This document shows positions 1 to 8,782 of a stretch of 64,000 bases of DNA, piece by piece. Each line of letters starts with the position of its first letter. The first letter of the stretch is position 1. The stretch is from Brevundimonas sp. GTDB taxonomy: Bacteria; Pseudomonadota; Alphaproteobacteria; Caulobacterales; Caulobacteraceae. The stretch lies in NCBI RefSeq assembly GCF_013912005.1, contig NZ_JACESB010000004.1, forward strand, positions 110,666 through 174,665, in the 5' to 3' direction. The translations under genes were made by a program, and so were the position numbers. Under the pieces are notes generated by a model that did not search any database, was not told the origin of the DNA, and was given only the letters and a program-made list of their open reading frames with translations.

Positions 1-429
1 CTGTTCGAGGCCCTGTTCGGCGGCGGCCAGGCCGAGCTGAAGCTGGTCGAAAGCGACGATCCGCTGGAGGCGGGGCTGGAGATCTACGCCTGCCCGCCGG
101 GCAAGCGTCTGGCGGTGATGAGCCTGATGTCCGGCGGCGAGCAGGCGCTGACGGCGGCGGCGCTGATCTTCGCGGTCTTCCTCGCCAACCCGGCCCCGGT
201 CTGCGTGCTCGACGAGGTCGACGCGCCGCTGGACGACGCCAACGTCGACCGCTTCTGCCGCATGCTGGACGAGATGCGGAAACGGACGGACACCCGCTTC
301 ATCGTCATCACCCACAACCCGGTGACCATGAGCCGGATGGACCGGCTGTACGGGGTGACCATGCCCGAACGGGGGGTGAGCCAGCTGGTCAGCGTCGACC
401 TGACCCAGGCGGAGAAGCTGGTGGCGTAG
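1..429 (+). CDS. smc: Chromosome segregation ATPase SMC, C-terminal part (5' end outside window)
   Basis: The reading frame is open from base 1 and ends in TAG at 427-429, giving the last 142 residues of an SMC protein. The ABC signature ([12 protein letters not shown]) is followed by a Walker B segment ([13 protein letters not shown]) and a D-loop/H-loop region ([11 protein letters not shown]), which is the usual C-terminal half of the SMC head. In the cell SMC dimerises and, with ScpA and ScpB, compacts and segregates replicated chromosomes. The gene converges on the wecG-like gene; the heptamer inverted repeat begins directly after its stop codon. The identity is clear; the N-terminal head and coiled coils lie upstream of the window. 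Confidence 0.93.
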   Translation: MFEALFGGGQAELKLVESDDPLEAGLEIYACPPGKRLAVMSLMSGGEQALTAAALIFAVFLANPAPVCVLDEVDAPLDDANVDRFCRMLDEMRKRTDTRFIVITHNPVTMSRMDRLYGVTMPERGVSQLVSVDLTQAEKLVA

Positions 430-569
430 AGTGAGTGAGTAGCGAGTAGTGAGTAGTGAGTAGTGATTAGTTAATTGCGACTGACGGCTAATGACAGCCA
501 TCTTCCCTACTCACTACTCACTACTCACTACTCACTACTCACTACTCACTACTCACTATTCGCTACTCA
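430..569. repeat. Heptanucleotide inverted-repeat element (copy A)
   Basis: The left arm (about 430-470) is built of GAGTAGT/GAGTAGC units and the right arm (about 507-569) of at least seven TACTCAC heptamers, the reverse complement of the left. The two arms can form a stem of roughly 30 bp with about 35 bases between them. It lies between the convergent smc and wecG-like genes, and its right arm encodes the last few residues and the stop codon of the latter. A related element lies at 3603-3701. Function is unknown; a bidirectional transcription barrier is an inference. Confidence 0.8.
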
Positions 570-1281
570 GCACCTCGGTCTTCAGGAACCAGCCGAGGAT
601 CGCAGGCCCCTCGATCACATAGCGGCGGAACATGCGGCGGGGCTGGCTGGCGAGGCGGTGAAGCCATTCCAGCGACAGGCGTCGGAAGACGGTCGGGGCG
701 CGATGCTGACGGCCGGTCAGGAAGTCGATCGAGGCGCCGACGCAGAGGGCGACGCCCCGTCCGCGGCCGGCGACGCGCAGGGCGTGGGCGAACAGCTCCT
801 GTTTGGGGAAGGAGACGCAGACGAGCAGCACGTCCCACTCCGCCTTCGCGGCCGCGTCGACCGCGCCGAGCCAGGCCGGCGTGCCCGGCGTCAGCATCGG
901 AGCTTCGAGGAAGACGAAGCGGCGGCGCGGGAAGCGGGCCTGCAGGGTGAGGAAGGCCTCAAGATCGGGGCCGAAGACGGCGTAGACCAGATCGGCGCCC
1001 GCGTCGGAGGCCAGCAGGTCGGCGGTCAGGTCCGAGCCGGGGTAGACCGACAGCGCCCTGCCGCGCAGGCGCGCCAGATGGGCGAGAATGCGGCTGTCGC
1101 AGACGTGCAGGGCGGCGCCGCGATAGACGTCGGCCGGGACCCGGCCGTCCATCAGCTTGATGACGTGGTCGACATTGGGCGTGACGACATAGCCGTAGGG
1201 CCGCCGGGCGCGCGCGATCACCTCGGCCAGCAGGGCGGCCCGGTCGCCGTCAGCGAAGTCCAGCGTCATGAAGCGCGTCAT
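556..1281 (-). CDS. WecG/TagA/CpsF family glycosyltransferase
   Basis: This 241-residue protein matches the GT26 family, which transfers N-acetylmannosamine(uronate) or related sugars onto lipid-linked intermediates at the inner face of the cytoplasmic membrane during exopolysaccharide or teichoic acid synthesis. Visible family marks are TPNVDHV near residue 35, the CDSR segment near 61-64, the VCVSFPKQE motif near 153-161 and the GVALCVGASIDFLTG segment near 175-190. The start is ATG. The C-terminus (VLSSE) and the stop are encoded by the heptamer repeat, so the natural C-terminus may have been altered by repeat insertion or expansion. The sugar donor cannot be read from the sequence. It lies downstream of the MscS gene with a 35-base gap and could be co-transcribed with it. 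Confidence 0.85.
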   Translation of the reverse strand: MTRFMTLDFADGDRAALLAEVIARARRPYGYVVTPNVDHVIKLMDGRVPADVYRGAALHVCDSRILAHLARLRGRALSVYPGSDLTADLLASDAGADLVYAVFGPDLEAFLTLQARFPRRRFVFLEAPMLTPGTPAWLGAVDAAAKAEWDVLLVCVSFPKQELFAHALRVAGRGRGVALCVGASIDFLTGRQHRAPTVFRRLSLEWLHRLASQPRRMFRRYVIEGPAILGWFLKTEVLSSE

Positions 1282-1316
1282 GGCCCGGAGCCTAGGCCGG
1301 CGCCGTCAACGTCCGG

Positions 1317-2456
1317 TTACGACGCCGGCCCGGGTTCCTCCGCGAACCGGCGGCCGCCTTCCAGCGCCAGCCGGTCGCGCGGCAGGGCTTCGGGGCACTG
1401 GTCGCGCATGAAGGCGAGCATTTTCTCGCGGATGTCGCAGCGCAGGTCGAAGGCGTGGGCGCCGTTGCGGGCGCTGGCCAGGCAGCGCACCTGGGCGACG
1501 CGGTCGGTGATGTCCGTGACCTGCAGGCTGATCACGTCTCCGTCCCACAACGGGCTGGCGCGACAGATGCGCTCCAGCTCGGCGCGGAGACGGTCCATCG
1601 GCGCCTCGTAGTCGACGTAGAGGATGGCCGTACCGATCAGGCGGGCGGTTTCGCGGGTCCAGTTCTGGAACGGCTTCTGGATGAAATAGGTCAGCGGCAA
1701 CACCATCCGCCGCCAGTCCCACAGCTTGACCACCACATAGGTGGAGGTGATCTCCTCGACCGTCCCCCATTCTCCCTCGACGATGACCGCGTCCTCGATG
1801 CGGATCGGCTGGGTCATGGCGATCTGGATGCCGGCGAGCAGGTTGGTCAGCACCGGCTGCAGCGCGAAGCCGGCGATGATCCCGACCACCCCGGCCGAGG
1901 CGAGGATGCTGACGCCCCACTGCCGGAAGCCGGCGATGGTCATCAGGGCGAGGCCGAGGCTCACCAGCGCGATCACCACCTTGGCCACCTTCTGCAGGAT
2001 GCGCGTCTGGGTGATGTGCTTGCGGGCGACGAGGTTGTCCTCGGTCTGGATGTTGAAGCGGCGCATGTAGACCACGGCCCACATGTCCATGACCCCCGAC
2101 GCGAGCCAGCCGGCGGTCAGGATCGCCATGAACAGCAGGACCGAGCGGATCTGGGCCGAGGGCAGCGGGTCCATCGGCGAGACGGTGACGCCGATGCCGA
2201 TCGCCGCGAGCAGCATGAGGATGCGGAACTTGGTGCGGCCGCGTTCGACCACGCCGCGCCAAAAGACGTCGCGCTTGCGCACCAGCCGGCGCAGGATCGC
2301 GAACAGCAGCTTGTGCGCCAGCCAGCCGCCGCCCACGAAGACGAGCAGCACAAGGCTGATGACCGCCCACTCCGGCAGCCAGTCGAAGCGCCGCCACAGA
2401 CGGATGACCGTGGCGGTCAGCTCGGTGATGAAGGTCGGCATCCAGCTTAAGCGCAC
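1317..2456 (-). CDS. MscS-family small-conductance mechanosensitive channel
   Basis: The protein has four to five predicted membrane segments (around residues 25-50, 70-90, 100-125, 150-170 and 180-200) followed by the MscS core: a glycine/alanine-rich pore helix (ILASAGVVGIIAGFALQPVL) and the beta domain entry (QPIRIEDAVIVEGEWGTVEEI). Such channels release solutes on hypo-osmotic shock. At 379 residues it is longer than E. coli MscS (286) because of extra N-terminal helices. The start is uncertain: GTG at 2456 has a G-rich stretch upstream and is used here; ATG at 2441 would give 374 residues. It lies 26 bases after murG, in the position where murC often continues the dcw cluster. Confidence 0.85.
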   Translation of the reverse strand: MRLSWMPTFITELTATVIRLWRRFDWLPEWAVISLVLLVFVGGGWLAHKLLFAILRRLVRKRDVFWRGVVERGRTKFRILMLLAAIGIGVTVSPMDPLPSAQIRSVLLFMAILTAGWLASGVMDMWAVVYMRRFNIQTEDNLVARKHITQTRILQKVAKVVIALVSLGLALMTIAGFRQWGVSILASAGVVGIIAGFALQPVLTNLLAGIQIAMTQPIRIEDAVIVEGEWGTVEEITSTYVVVKLWDWRRMVLPLTYFIQKPFQNWTRETARLIGTAILYVDYEAPMDRLRAELERICRASPLWDGDVISLQVTDITDRVAQVRCLASARNGAHAFDLRCDIREKMLAFMRDQCPEALPRDRLALEGGRRFAEEPGPAS

Positions 2457-2482
2457 GACGCCCCCGCCGGGTTTCCCGATCG

Positions 2483-3574
2483 TCAGGCCGCGGCGGCCGC
2501 CTCCACCCTGTCGGCCAGGGCCGAGGTGGCGTCCGGAAGGGCGGCCGAACGCGCGCCGGCGCTCATCGCCGCCAGCCGCGCCGGGTCGGACAGCAGGCGC
2601 TCCAGCGCCGCGGCCATGGCGTCCACGGTGACCTCGTCCTCGAGCATCATCTCCGCGCCGCCGGCCTCGACCAGCGACAGGGCGTTGAAGCGCTGGTGAT
2701 CGTCGGTGGCGATCTTCAGCGGCACGAGCAGGGACGGCGTCCCCGCCACGGCCAGCTCGGAGCAGGTCGAGGCCCCGGCCCGGCCGATCAGCAGGTGGGT
2801 CTCCGCCAGCCGGGCGGCCATGTCGCGGAAGAAGGGAGCCACCTCGGCCTCGACCCCCGCCTCGAGGTAGATCTGGCGGGCGGCGTCGAGGCTTTCGGCC
2901 CGGGCCTGCTGCCGGACCTTCAGGCGGGCGCGCAGGGCCGCCGGCAAGGCGGCGATGGCGCGGGGCGCAGTCTCGGCGAGGATGCGGGCGCCCTGGCTGC
3001 CGCCGGTGACGAGGACGTGGACAGGACCGTTCGGGGCAGGCGCGGTGAAGGCGCGTCCGTAGAGGGCGCGGATGTCGGGGCGGACCGGATTGCCGACGAG
3101 GGTCACCCGCGCGGCCACCGCCGGCGGGACCTTCTGCAGGTTGGGGAAGGAGGCGGCGACGCCGCCGACGTACGGCGCCAGCCAGCGGTTGGTGCGACCC
3201 AGCACCGCGTTCTGCTCATGCAGCAGGGTCGGACGGCGCTGGCTGAGCGCGGCCAGCAGGGCGGGCGCCGACGGATAGCCACCGAAGCCGACCACCACCG
3301 AGGCGTCGAGCCGGTCCAGGGCGGCGCGCGCCTGCGTCACGCCCTTGAGGATGGCGACGCCGGCTTTGGCCAGACCGAGCGGGCCGCGGCCGGTCGCGGC
3401 GTCCAGCGCCAGACGCTCCTCCGCCGGAAAGCCGTGGGCGTATTGCTCGCCGCGCCGGTCGGTGGCCAGCACGATGCGCCAGCCGCGGGCCTGCAGCTCG
3501 CGCGCCAGCGCCTCGGCCGGGAACATGTGTCCTCCGGTTCCCCCGGCGGCGACGACGCAGACTTTCGAGTTCAT
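2483..3574 (-). CDS. murG: UDP-N-acetylglucosamine--undecaprenyl-pyrophosphoryl-MurNAc-pentapeptide GlcNAc transferase
   Basis: MurG adds GlcNAc to lipid I to make lipid II on the cytoplasmic face of the inner membrane. The 363-residue protein has the first glycine-rich loop near the N-terminus (GGTGGHMFPAEALA), the VVGFGGYPSAP segment, LLHEQNAVLGRTNR, the second loop VTGGSQGA and the UDP-GlcNAc site GRAGASTCSELAVAG. Length and motif order match the family. It is preceded by ftsW, from which it is separated by about 127 bases that contain the second heptamer inverted repeat; this is the longest internal gap in the cluster, so murG may be expressed at a different level from ftsW. Confidence 0.97.
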   Translation of the reverse strand: MNSKVCVVAAGGTGGHMFPAEALARELQARGWRIVLATDRRGEQYAHGFPAEERLALDAATGRGPLGLAKAGVAILKGVTQARAALDRLDASVVVGFGGYPSAPALLAALSQRRPTLLHEQNAVLGRTNRWLAPYVGGVAASFPNLQKVPPAVAARVTLVGNPVRPDIRALYGRAFTAPAPNGPVHVLVTGGSQGARILAETAPRAIAALPAALRARLKVRQQARAESLDAARQIYLEAGVEAEVAPFFRDMAARLAETHLLIGRAGASTCSELAVAGTPSLLVPLKIATDDHQRFNALSLVEAGGAEMMLEDEVTVDAMAAALERLLSDPARLAAMSAGARSAALPDATSALADRVEAAAAA

Positions 3575-3602
3575 GGGCGGCTCCGGCTGGGGACGGGAAA
3601 AG

Positions 3603-3701
3603 TGAAGAGTGCCAGTGAGCAGTGAGTAGCGAGCAGGAGGGCTCCGCGGCGGCGGCTCCCGTGATGTTCACTACACACTACTCACTACCCACTGCTCACG
3701 C
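3603..3701. repeat. Heptamer-type inverted-repeat element (copy B)
   Basis: The left arm (about 3613-3635, GTGAGCAGTGAGTAGCGAG) and the reverse complement of the right arm (about 3669-3700, GTGAGCAGTGGGTAGTGAG) match at all but two or three bases, giving an imperfect stem. The inner part holds a GC-rich hairpin (GGAG...CTCC). It shares the GTGAGTAGCGAG core with the element at 430-569. It fills the ftsW-murG gap and ends just before the ftsW stop codon. The function is unknown. Confidence 0.72.
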
Positions 3702-4880
3702 CTAAGGCAGTATCCGCCGGCGGTCCGGCAGGGTGGCGCCCGGCTCGTAGGCGCCGGGGCGGCGGCGGGTCAGGCTGAGGGCGAAGCCCATGGTCAGGCC
3801 CATGGCCAGCATGGACGAGCCGCCGTAGCTGATGAAGGGCAGGGTCATGCCCTTGGTCGGGATCAGGTTCAGGTTGACCGCGATGTTGATGCAGGCCTGC
3901 AGGCCGATCAGCATGAACAGGCCGGCGGCGGCGGTCTGCTCGAACGGGTCGTTCAGCTTCATCGCCTTGCGCATGCCGCGCAGCACGATGAAGGCGTAGA
4001 GGCCGATCATCGCCAGGCTGAGGACCAGCCCGAATTCCTCGGCCCCGACCGAATAGATGAAGTCGGTGTGCAGGTCCGGCACGTAGCGCTTCATGACCCC
4101 CTCGCCGATGCCCCGGCCGACGAGGCCGCCGGCGCGGATGGCTTCGGAGGCGCGGTCTATCTGGTGGGTGTCGGTGGTCTCGGGCGACAGGAAGCGGCTC
4201 AGGCGGTCGCGCATGTGGCCGAAGGTGAAGTACAGGCCGACCACCCCGGCGGCGCCGGCGGCGGCGAGGGCGGCCACCCACTTCAGCGGCACGCCGGCCA
4301 TGAAGAACACGGCCATGAAGGTGGTGGTGATCAGCAGGGTCTGGCCGATGTCGGGCTGGATCAGCAGCAGGCCGACGGTCAGGGCCCAGAAGCCGAAGGC
4401 GATCGACACGCCGGGGACCCCCTGCCCCTTCTGGGTCTCGGCGAACATCCAGGCGGCGAAGACGATCAGCGCCGGCTTGGCGAATTCCGACGGCTGCAGG
4501 CTGAACGGGCCGAGGTTGATCCAGCGCGCCGCGCCCTTCACCTCGTCACCGATGAACGGCAGGGCCGCCATCGTCACGATCGCGCCGAGCAGGGCCAGCA
4601 CGGCGATGCGCCGCACGCCCCTCGGCGACAGCAGCGAGGTGGTGAGCATGATGACCACGCCCATGGAGGCCCACACCAGCATGCGCCACGAATAGTGGAA
4701 GGGATCGGTGATCGACTCGTCCGCAGCGATGGCCGCGGGGCTGGAGGCGAAGCTCAGCGCCACCCCCAGACCCATCAGGGTCAGGGCCGCCGCAAGCAGA
4801 CCCCGGTCCACGGTCCAGAACCATTTGGCGATCGGACCCTGGTCGAGGCGGGAGAAGGCGGGGCTGTAGCTGTCGGTCAT
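3702..4880 (-). CDS. ftsW: Lipid II polymerase / cell division protein FtsW (SEDS family)
   Basis: This 392-residue polytopic membrane protein has about ten membrane helices and the SEDS signature in its C-terminal half (LRGMRKAM, FISYGGSSMLAMG). FtsW is the septal peptidoglycan glycosyltransferase that works with FtsI. The LNLIPTKGMTLPFISYGG stretch is diagnostic. Its ATG overlaps the murD stop by 4 bases (ATGA), indicating translational coupling. The position inside the dcw cluster and next to murG supports FtsW rather than RodA. Confidence 0.96.
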   Translation of the reverse strand: MTDSYSPAFSRLDQGPIAKWFWTVDRGLLAAALTLMGLGVALSFASSPAAIAADESITDPFHYSWRMLVWASMGVVIMLTTSLLSPRGVRRIAVLALLGAIVTMAALPFIGDEVKGAARWINLGPFSLQPSEFAKPALIVFAAWMFAETQKGQGVPGVSIAFGFWALTVGLLLIQPDIGQTLLITTTFMAVFFMAGVPLKWVAALAAAGAAGVVGLYFTFGHMRDRLSRFLSPETTDTHQIDRASEAIRAGGLVGRGIGEGVMKRYVPDLHTDFIYSVGAEEFGLVLSLAMIGLYAFIVLRGMRKAMKLNDPFEQTAAAGLFMLIGLQACINIAVNLNLIPTKGMTLPFISYGGSSMLAMGLTMGFALSLTRRRPGAYEPGATLPDRRRILP

Positions 4881-6253
4881 GACGCGCTCGCGGGTACGGC
4901 GCCGAGGGCGAGGGCGGCGGCGCGGAACGCCTCTCCCCTCGCCTCGAAGTCGGGATACTGGTCGAAGCTGGCGGCGGCGGGGCTGAGCAGCACCACCTCC
5001 TCGCGACCGGTGGCCGCGGCGGCCTCGTAAGCCTGCCGCACCGCCGTCGCCATGTCGCCGCTGATGCGGTGCGGCGTGTCCCCGAGGCGGGCGGCGAAGG
5101 GCCCGGCCGCCTCGCCGATCAGGAAGGCCTCCACCACGCGCGGGAACAGGTCCTCAAGGTCGTCGATGCCGCCGGCCTTGGCCCGCCCGCCGGCGATCCA
5201 GAAGCAGCGGTCCCACGACGTCAGCGCCTGCCGTGCCGCGTCGGCGTTGGTGGCCTTGGAATCGTTGACGAAGGCGACCCGGCCGAGGCGGCCGACGGTC
5301 TCCATCCGATGGGCGAGGCCGGGGAAGCCCAGAAGGCCTTCGAGGACCTTGGCGTGCGGCACGCCGAGGGCCCGGGCGGCCGCCCAGGCGAAGGCGGCGT
5401 TCTGCGCGTTGTGGCGGCCCCTGAGCGAGCGGGCGGCCGCGAAGTCGACCGGCCCCTCCGGCGTCGTCAGGACGCCGGACGCGGCCACGATGTCGGCCGT
5501 TTCCCCGCCGGTGGACACCGAGGCGACGGCCCGTCCGTCCGCCTGCAGCCGGGCCGCCGTGTCCCGCCCCCACGGATCGTCGACCCCGACCAGCGCCAGT
5601 CCGGACCGGGCGAAGATGCGCCGCTTCGCCGCGACATAGCCGTCCATGCCGCCGTGCCGGTCAAGATGATCGGGGCTGATGTTGATGAGGATAGCCACGT
5701 CGGGCGCGAAGCCCGTGGTCAGATCGAGCTGATAGCTGGACACCTCGACCACATAGACCGCCTCCGGCGTCGGGGCCGGCAGGGCCAGCACGCCGATGCC
5801 GATGTTGCCGCCGACGTGCACGGTCATCCCCGCCTGCTTCAGCACCCAGCCGATCAGGGCGGTGGTGGTGGACTTGCCGTTGGTGCCGGTGATGGCGACG
5901 ACCCTCGGCCGCCGGTCCTGCGGCAGGGCCGCCAGCGCGCGGGCGAACAGCTCGATGTCGCCGAGAACCTCGATCCCGGCGGCCCTGGCCTTCTCCACTG
6001 TCCAGTGAGGCTTCGGGTGGGTCAGCGGCGCGCCGGGCGACAGAACCAGGGCCGCGAAGCCGGACCAGTCCGCGGTTGTCAGATCCTCGACCGCGAACCC
6101 TTCCGCCTCCGCCTGCATCCGGCTGGAGACGCTGTCGTCCCACAGCACCGACCGGGCGCCGCCGGCCTTGAGCGCGCGCGCGGCCGTCAGTCCCGACCTG
6201 CCGAGGCCGAAGACCGCGATCCTCCGCCCTTCGAAGCCGGGAACGGGGATCAT
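4877..6253 (-). CDS. murD: UDP-N-acetylmuramoylalanine--D-glutamate ligase
   Basis: MurD adds D-glutamate to UDP-MurNAc-L-Ala in the cytoplasm, using ATP. The 458-residue sequence has an N-terminal UMP-binding Rossmann segment (VFGLGRSGLTAARALKAGG), the Mur ligase P-loop (GTNGKSTTTALIG, near residues 120-132), the central NISPDHLDRHGGMDGYV block and the C-terminal NDSKATNADAA motif. It starts 4 bases after the mraY stop and its end overlaps ftsW, consistent with a single dcw transcript. Confidence 0.97.
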   Translation of the reverse strand: MIPVPGFEGRRIAVFGLGRSGLTAARALKAGGARSVLWDDSVSSRMQAEAEGFAVEDLTTADWSGFAALVLSPGAPLTHPKPHWTVEKARAAGIEVLGDIELFARALAALPQDRRPRVVAITGTNGKSTTTALIGWVLKQAGMTVHVGGNIGIGVLALPAPTPEAVYVVEVSSYQLDLTTGFAPDVAILINISPDHLDRHGGMDGYVAAKRRIFARSGLALVGVDDPWGRDTAARLQADGRAVASVSTGGETADIVAASGVLTTPEGPVDFAAARSLRGRHNAQNAAFAWAAARALGVPHAKVLEGLLGFPGLAHRMETVGRLGRVAFVNDSKATNADAARQALTSWDRCFWIAGGRAKAGGIDDLEDLFPRVVEAFLIGEAAGPFAARLGDTPHRISGDMATAVRQAYEAAAATGREEVVLLSPAAASFDQYPDFEARGEAFRAAALALGAVPASAS

Positions 6254-6257
6254 GGCG

Positions 6258-7367
6258 TCAGCGCAGCTTCAGGGTGGCGAGGCCGGCGAGCGCCAGCATG
6301 GCGGCGACGATCCAGAACCGGATCACCACCGTCGACTCCGGCCAGCCCATCTTCTCGAAGTGGTGGTGGATCGGCGCCATCAGGAAGATGCGTTTGCCGG
6401 TCGCCTTGAAGTAGGCGACCTGGATCATCACCGAGGCCGCCTCGACCACGAACAGGCCGCCGACGATGCCCAGCACCAGCTCGTGCTTGGTGGCCACGGC
6501 GATGGCGCCCAGCGCCCCGCCGAGGGCCAGGGAGCCGGTGTCGCCCATGAATATCTTGGCGGGCGGCGCATTGTACCAGAGGAAGCCGACGCCGCCGCCG
6601 ATGATGGCCGCGAGGAAGATGGCCAGCTCGCCCGCGCCCGGAACGTGGTGGATGCCGAGGTATTCGGAGAAGATGAAGTTGCCGGCGAGGTAGGAGATGA
6701 TGCCGAAGGCCGCGGCGGCCATCATCACCGGCACGATGGCGAGGCCGTCGAGGCCGTCGGTCAGGTTCACGGCGTTGGAGAAGCCGACGATCGTGAAGGC
6801 CGCGAAGGCGACGTAGAACCAGCCGATGTTGAGCAGCACCGCCTTGAAGAAGGGGAAGGCGACCGAGGTCTCGAGATTGGGCGAGGTCGGCGAGGCCTTC
6901 ATCCACAGCACGGTCAGGATCCCGGCGATCACCGCGACCGCGGTCTGGGCCAGCAGCTTCTGTTTCGATGTCAGCCCGGCGGAGGACTGCTTCGTCACCT
7001 TGGCGTAGTCATCCACGAAGCCGAGCACGCCGAAGGCGCCGGTCACCAGCGACACGATCCAGATGTAGGGGTTGGTCAGGTCGCCCCAGAGCAGCACCGC
7101 CACGGCGATGCCGGCCAGGATCATCAGCCCGCCCATGGTCGGGGTGCCCACCTTGGACAGGTGGGTGATGGGGCCGTCCGAGCGGATCGGCTGGCCCTTG
7201 CCCTGCTTCACCCGCATCCAGGCGATGAAGCGGCTGCCCATGGCGACCGCTACGATCATCGCGGTGGCCATGGCCAGGGCCACCCGCACGGTCTGGTACT
7301 GGACCAGGTTCAGCAGGGGGTAATCCCGGGCGACGTCCGCATAATAGAGGTAGAGCAGGTAGAACAT
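6258..7367 (-). CDS. mraY: Phospho-N-acetylmuramoyl-pentapeptide transferase
   Basis: MraY attaches phospho-MurNAc-pentapeptide to undecaprenyl phosphate to form lipid I. The 369-residue protein has ten predicted membrane helices and the family signatures GFVDDYAK (aspartate pair for Mg2+ binding), [13 protein letters not shown] and [13 protein letters not shown], plus the cytosolic [13 protein letters not shown] loop. Its ATG overlaps the last base of the murF stop (TGATG), so the two are likely coupled. Confidence 0.97.
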   Translation of the reverse strand: MFYLLYLYYADVARDYPLLNLVQYQTVRVALAMATAMIVAVAMGSRFIAWMRVKQGKGQPIRSDGPITHLSKVGTPTMGGLMILAGIAVAVLLWGDLTNPYIWIVSLVTGAFGVLGFVDDYAKVTKQSSAGLTSKQKLLAQTAVAVIAGILTVLWMKASPTSPNLETSVAFPFFKAVLLNIGWFYVAFAAFTIVGFSNAVNLTDGLDGLAIVPVMMAAAAFGIISYLAGNFIFSEYLGIHHVPGAGELAIFLAAIIGGGVGFLWYNAPPAKIFMGDTGSLALGGALGAIAVATKHELVLGIVGGLFVVEAASVMIQVAYFKATGKRIFLMAPIHHHFEKMGWPESTVVIRFWIVAAMLALAGLATLKLR

Positions 7368-8782
7368 CAGGCGGTCCCCTCATCCGCTTGGCCAAGGCCG
7401 GTCAGCGCCTTCGCGACCAGCGAGGCCTTCGAGCCGTTCGATCCCTTGACCATGACGACGTCGCCCGGCCCGGCCAGCGCCGCGGCCTCGGCGGCCAGTT
7501 CGGCCGCGGTCTCGCGCCACAGGCCCCGGACTCCCGCCGGCAGGACCTCGTGCAGACGCTTCATCGCGGGCCCGGCGGCGTGGACGAGGTCCAGTCCCGC
7601 CGCGGCGATCGGTTCGGCCAGGCCTTCGTGCAGGGCCCGCGAGCGTTCGCCCAGCTCCAGCATGTCGGTGAGCACCACGACGCGCCGGCCGCCGGGGGCG
7701 ACCGGGCGGGCGCCCAGGCTGCGGAAGCCGGCGGCCATCGACAGCGGATTGGCGTTGTAGCTCTCGTCGATGAGGGTGAAGGCGCCGCCGGGCGCGCGCA
7801 CCACCGTCGTCTGGCCGCGTCCGGCCAGCGGGCGGAAGTCCGCCAGCGCCGCCAGGGCGGTGTCGAGCGGGACGTCCAGCGCCTCCAGCATCAGCAGGAC
7901 GCACAGGCTGTTCAGGCCCCAGTGGAAGCCCGACTGGGCGAGCGGGAAGTCGAGGGGGCGGCCGTACAGCTCGGCCCGGACGCGGGCGCCGTCGCCGTCC
8001 GGCCGGAAGTCGATCAGGCGCGCGTCGCTGCCGGCGGCGGCGCCGAAGGTCACCCGCCGGGCCGCGGCCTTGCGCGCCGCGGCGTCGAGCACCGCGGCGA
8101 AGCCGATGTCGCCGTTCAGGACGGCGATTCCATCCTCCGCCAGCCCCTCGAAGATCGACGCCTTCTCGGCGGCGACGCCGGCCTCGCCGTTGTCGAACGC
8201 CTCGATGTGGACCGGACCGACGGTGGTCACGCAGGCGGCGTGCGGACGGACCATGCGCGACAGGGGCGCGATCTCGCCCGGGGCGTTCATGCCGATCTCG
8301 AACACCGCCCGCTCCACCGCGCGCGGCATCCGGGCGAGGGTCAGCGGCACGCCGATGTGGTTGTTGTAGCTCTTCACCGAGGCGTGGGCCGGGCCGGCGA
8401 GGTCGAGGCCGGCCTTGATGGCCTGGGTGACGCTGGTCTTGCCGACCGAGCCGGTGACGGCGCCGCGGCGCACCTGCGGGGCCCGCTCGCGGGCGGCGAC
8501 GCCGAGCGCCTCGAGCGCCGCCAAGGTGTCTCCCTCCACCACGACGCAGGGCCCGCCCTCGACCGGCCGGGAGGTCAGGGCCCCGGCGGCGCCGGCGGCG
8601 AAGGCGGCGGCGGCGAAGTCATGGCCGTCGCGGGCGCCCTGCAGGGCGACGAACAGGTCGCCGGGCGCGATCTCGCGGCTGTTGTAGGTGACGCCGGAGA
8701 CGTCGAAGGCGGGACCGGAGAGTCGGCCGCGGGTGGCGGCTTCGATCTCGGCCGAGGTCCAGAGGGGGGCGACGTCAGGCAT
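7367..8782 (-). CDS. murF: UDP-N-acetylmuramoyl-tripeptide--D-alanyl-D-alanine ligase
   Basis: MurF joins D-Ala-D-Ala to the UDP-MurNAc tripeptide. The 471-residue protein carries the Mur ligase ATP site as [12 protein letters not shown] near residues 110-121, the [15 protein letters not shown] segment typical of MurF, the [13 protein letters not shown] block, and the C-terminal [11 protein letters not shown] and [13 protein letters not shown] motifs. It overlaps the murE stop by 8 bases and mraY by 1 base. In this family the P-loop second residue varies, so the S in GSVGKT is not unusual. Confidence 0.96.
   Translation of the reverse strand: MPDVAPLWTSAEIEAATRGRLSGPAFDVSGVTYNSREIAPGDLFVALQGARDGHDFAAAAFAAGAAGALTSRPVEGGPCVVVEGDTLAALEALGVAARERAPQVRRGAVTGSVGKTSVTQAIKAGLDLAGPAHASVKSYNNHIGVPLTLARMPRAVERAVFEIGMNAPGEIAPLSRMVRPHAACVTTVGPVHIEAFDNGEAGVAAEKASIFEGLAEDGIAVLNGDIGFAAVLDAAARKAAARRVTFGAAAGSDARLIDFRPDGDGARVRAELYGRPLDFPLAQSGFHWGLNSLCVLLMLEALDVPLDTALAALADFRPLAGRGQTTVVRAPGGAFTLIDESYNANPLSMAAGFRSLGARPVAPGGRRVVVLTDMLELGERSRALHEGLAEPIAAAGLDLVHAAGPAMKRLHEVLPAGVRGLWRETAAELAAEAAALAGPGDVVMVKGSNGSKASLVAKALTGLGQADEGTA

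Noticed and set aside
430-569. Heptamer repeat as a CRISPR array
   Set aside because: Units are contiguous 7-mers without spacers, and no cas gene is near.
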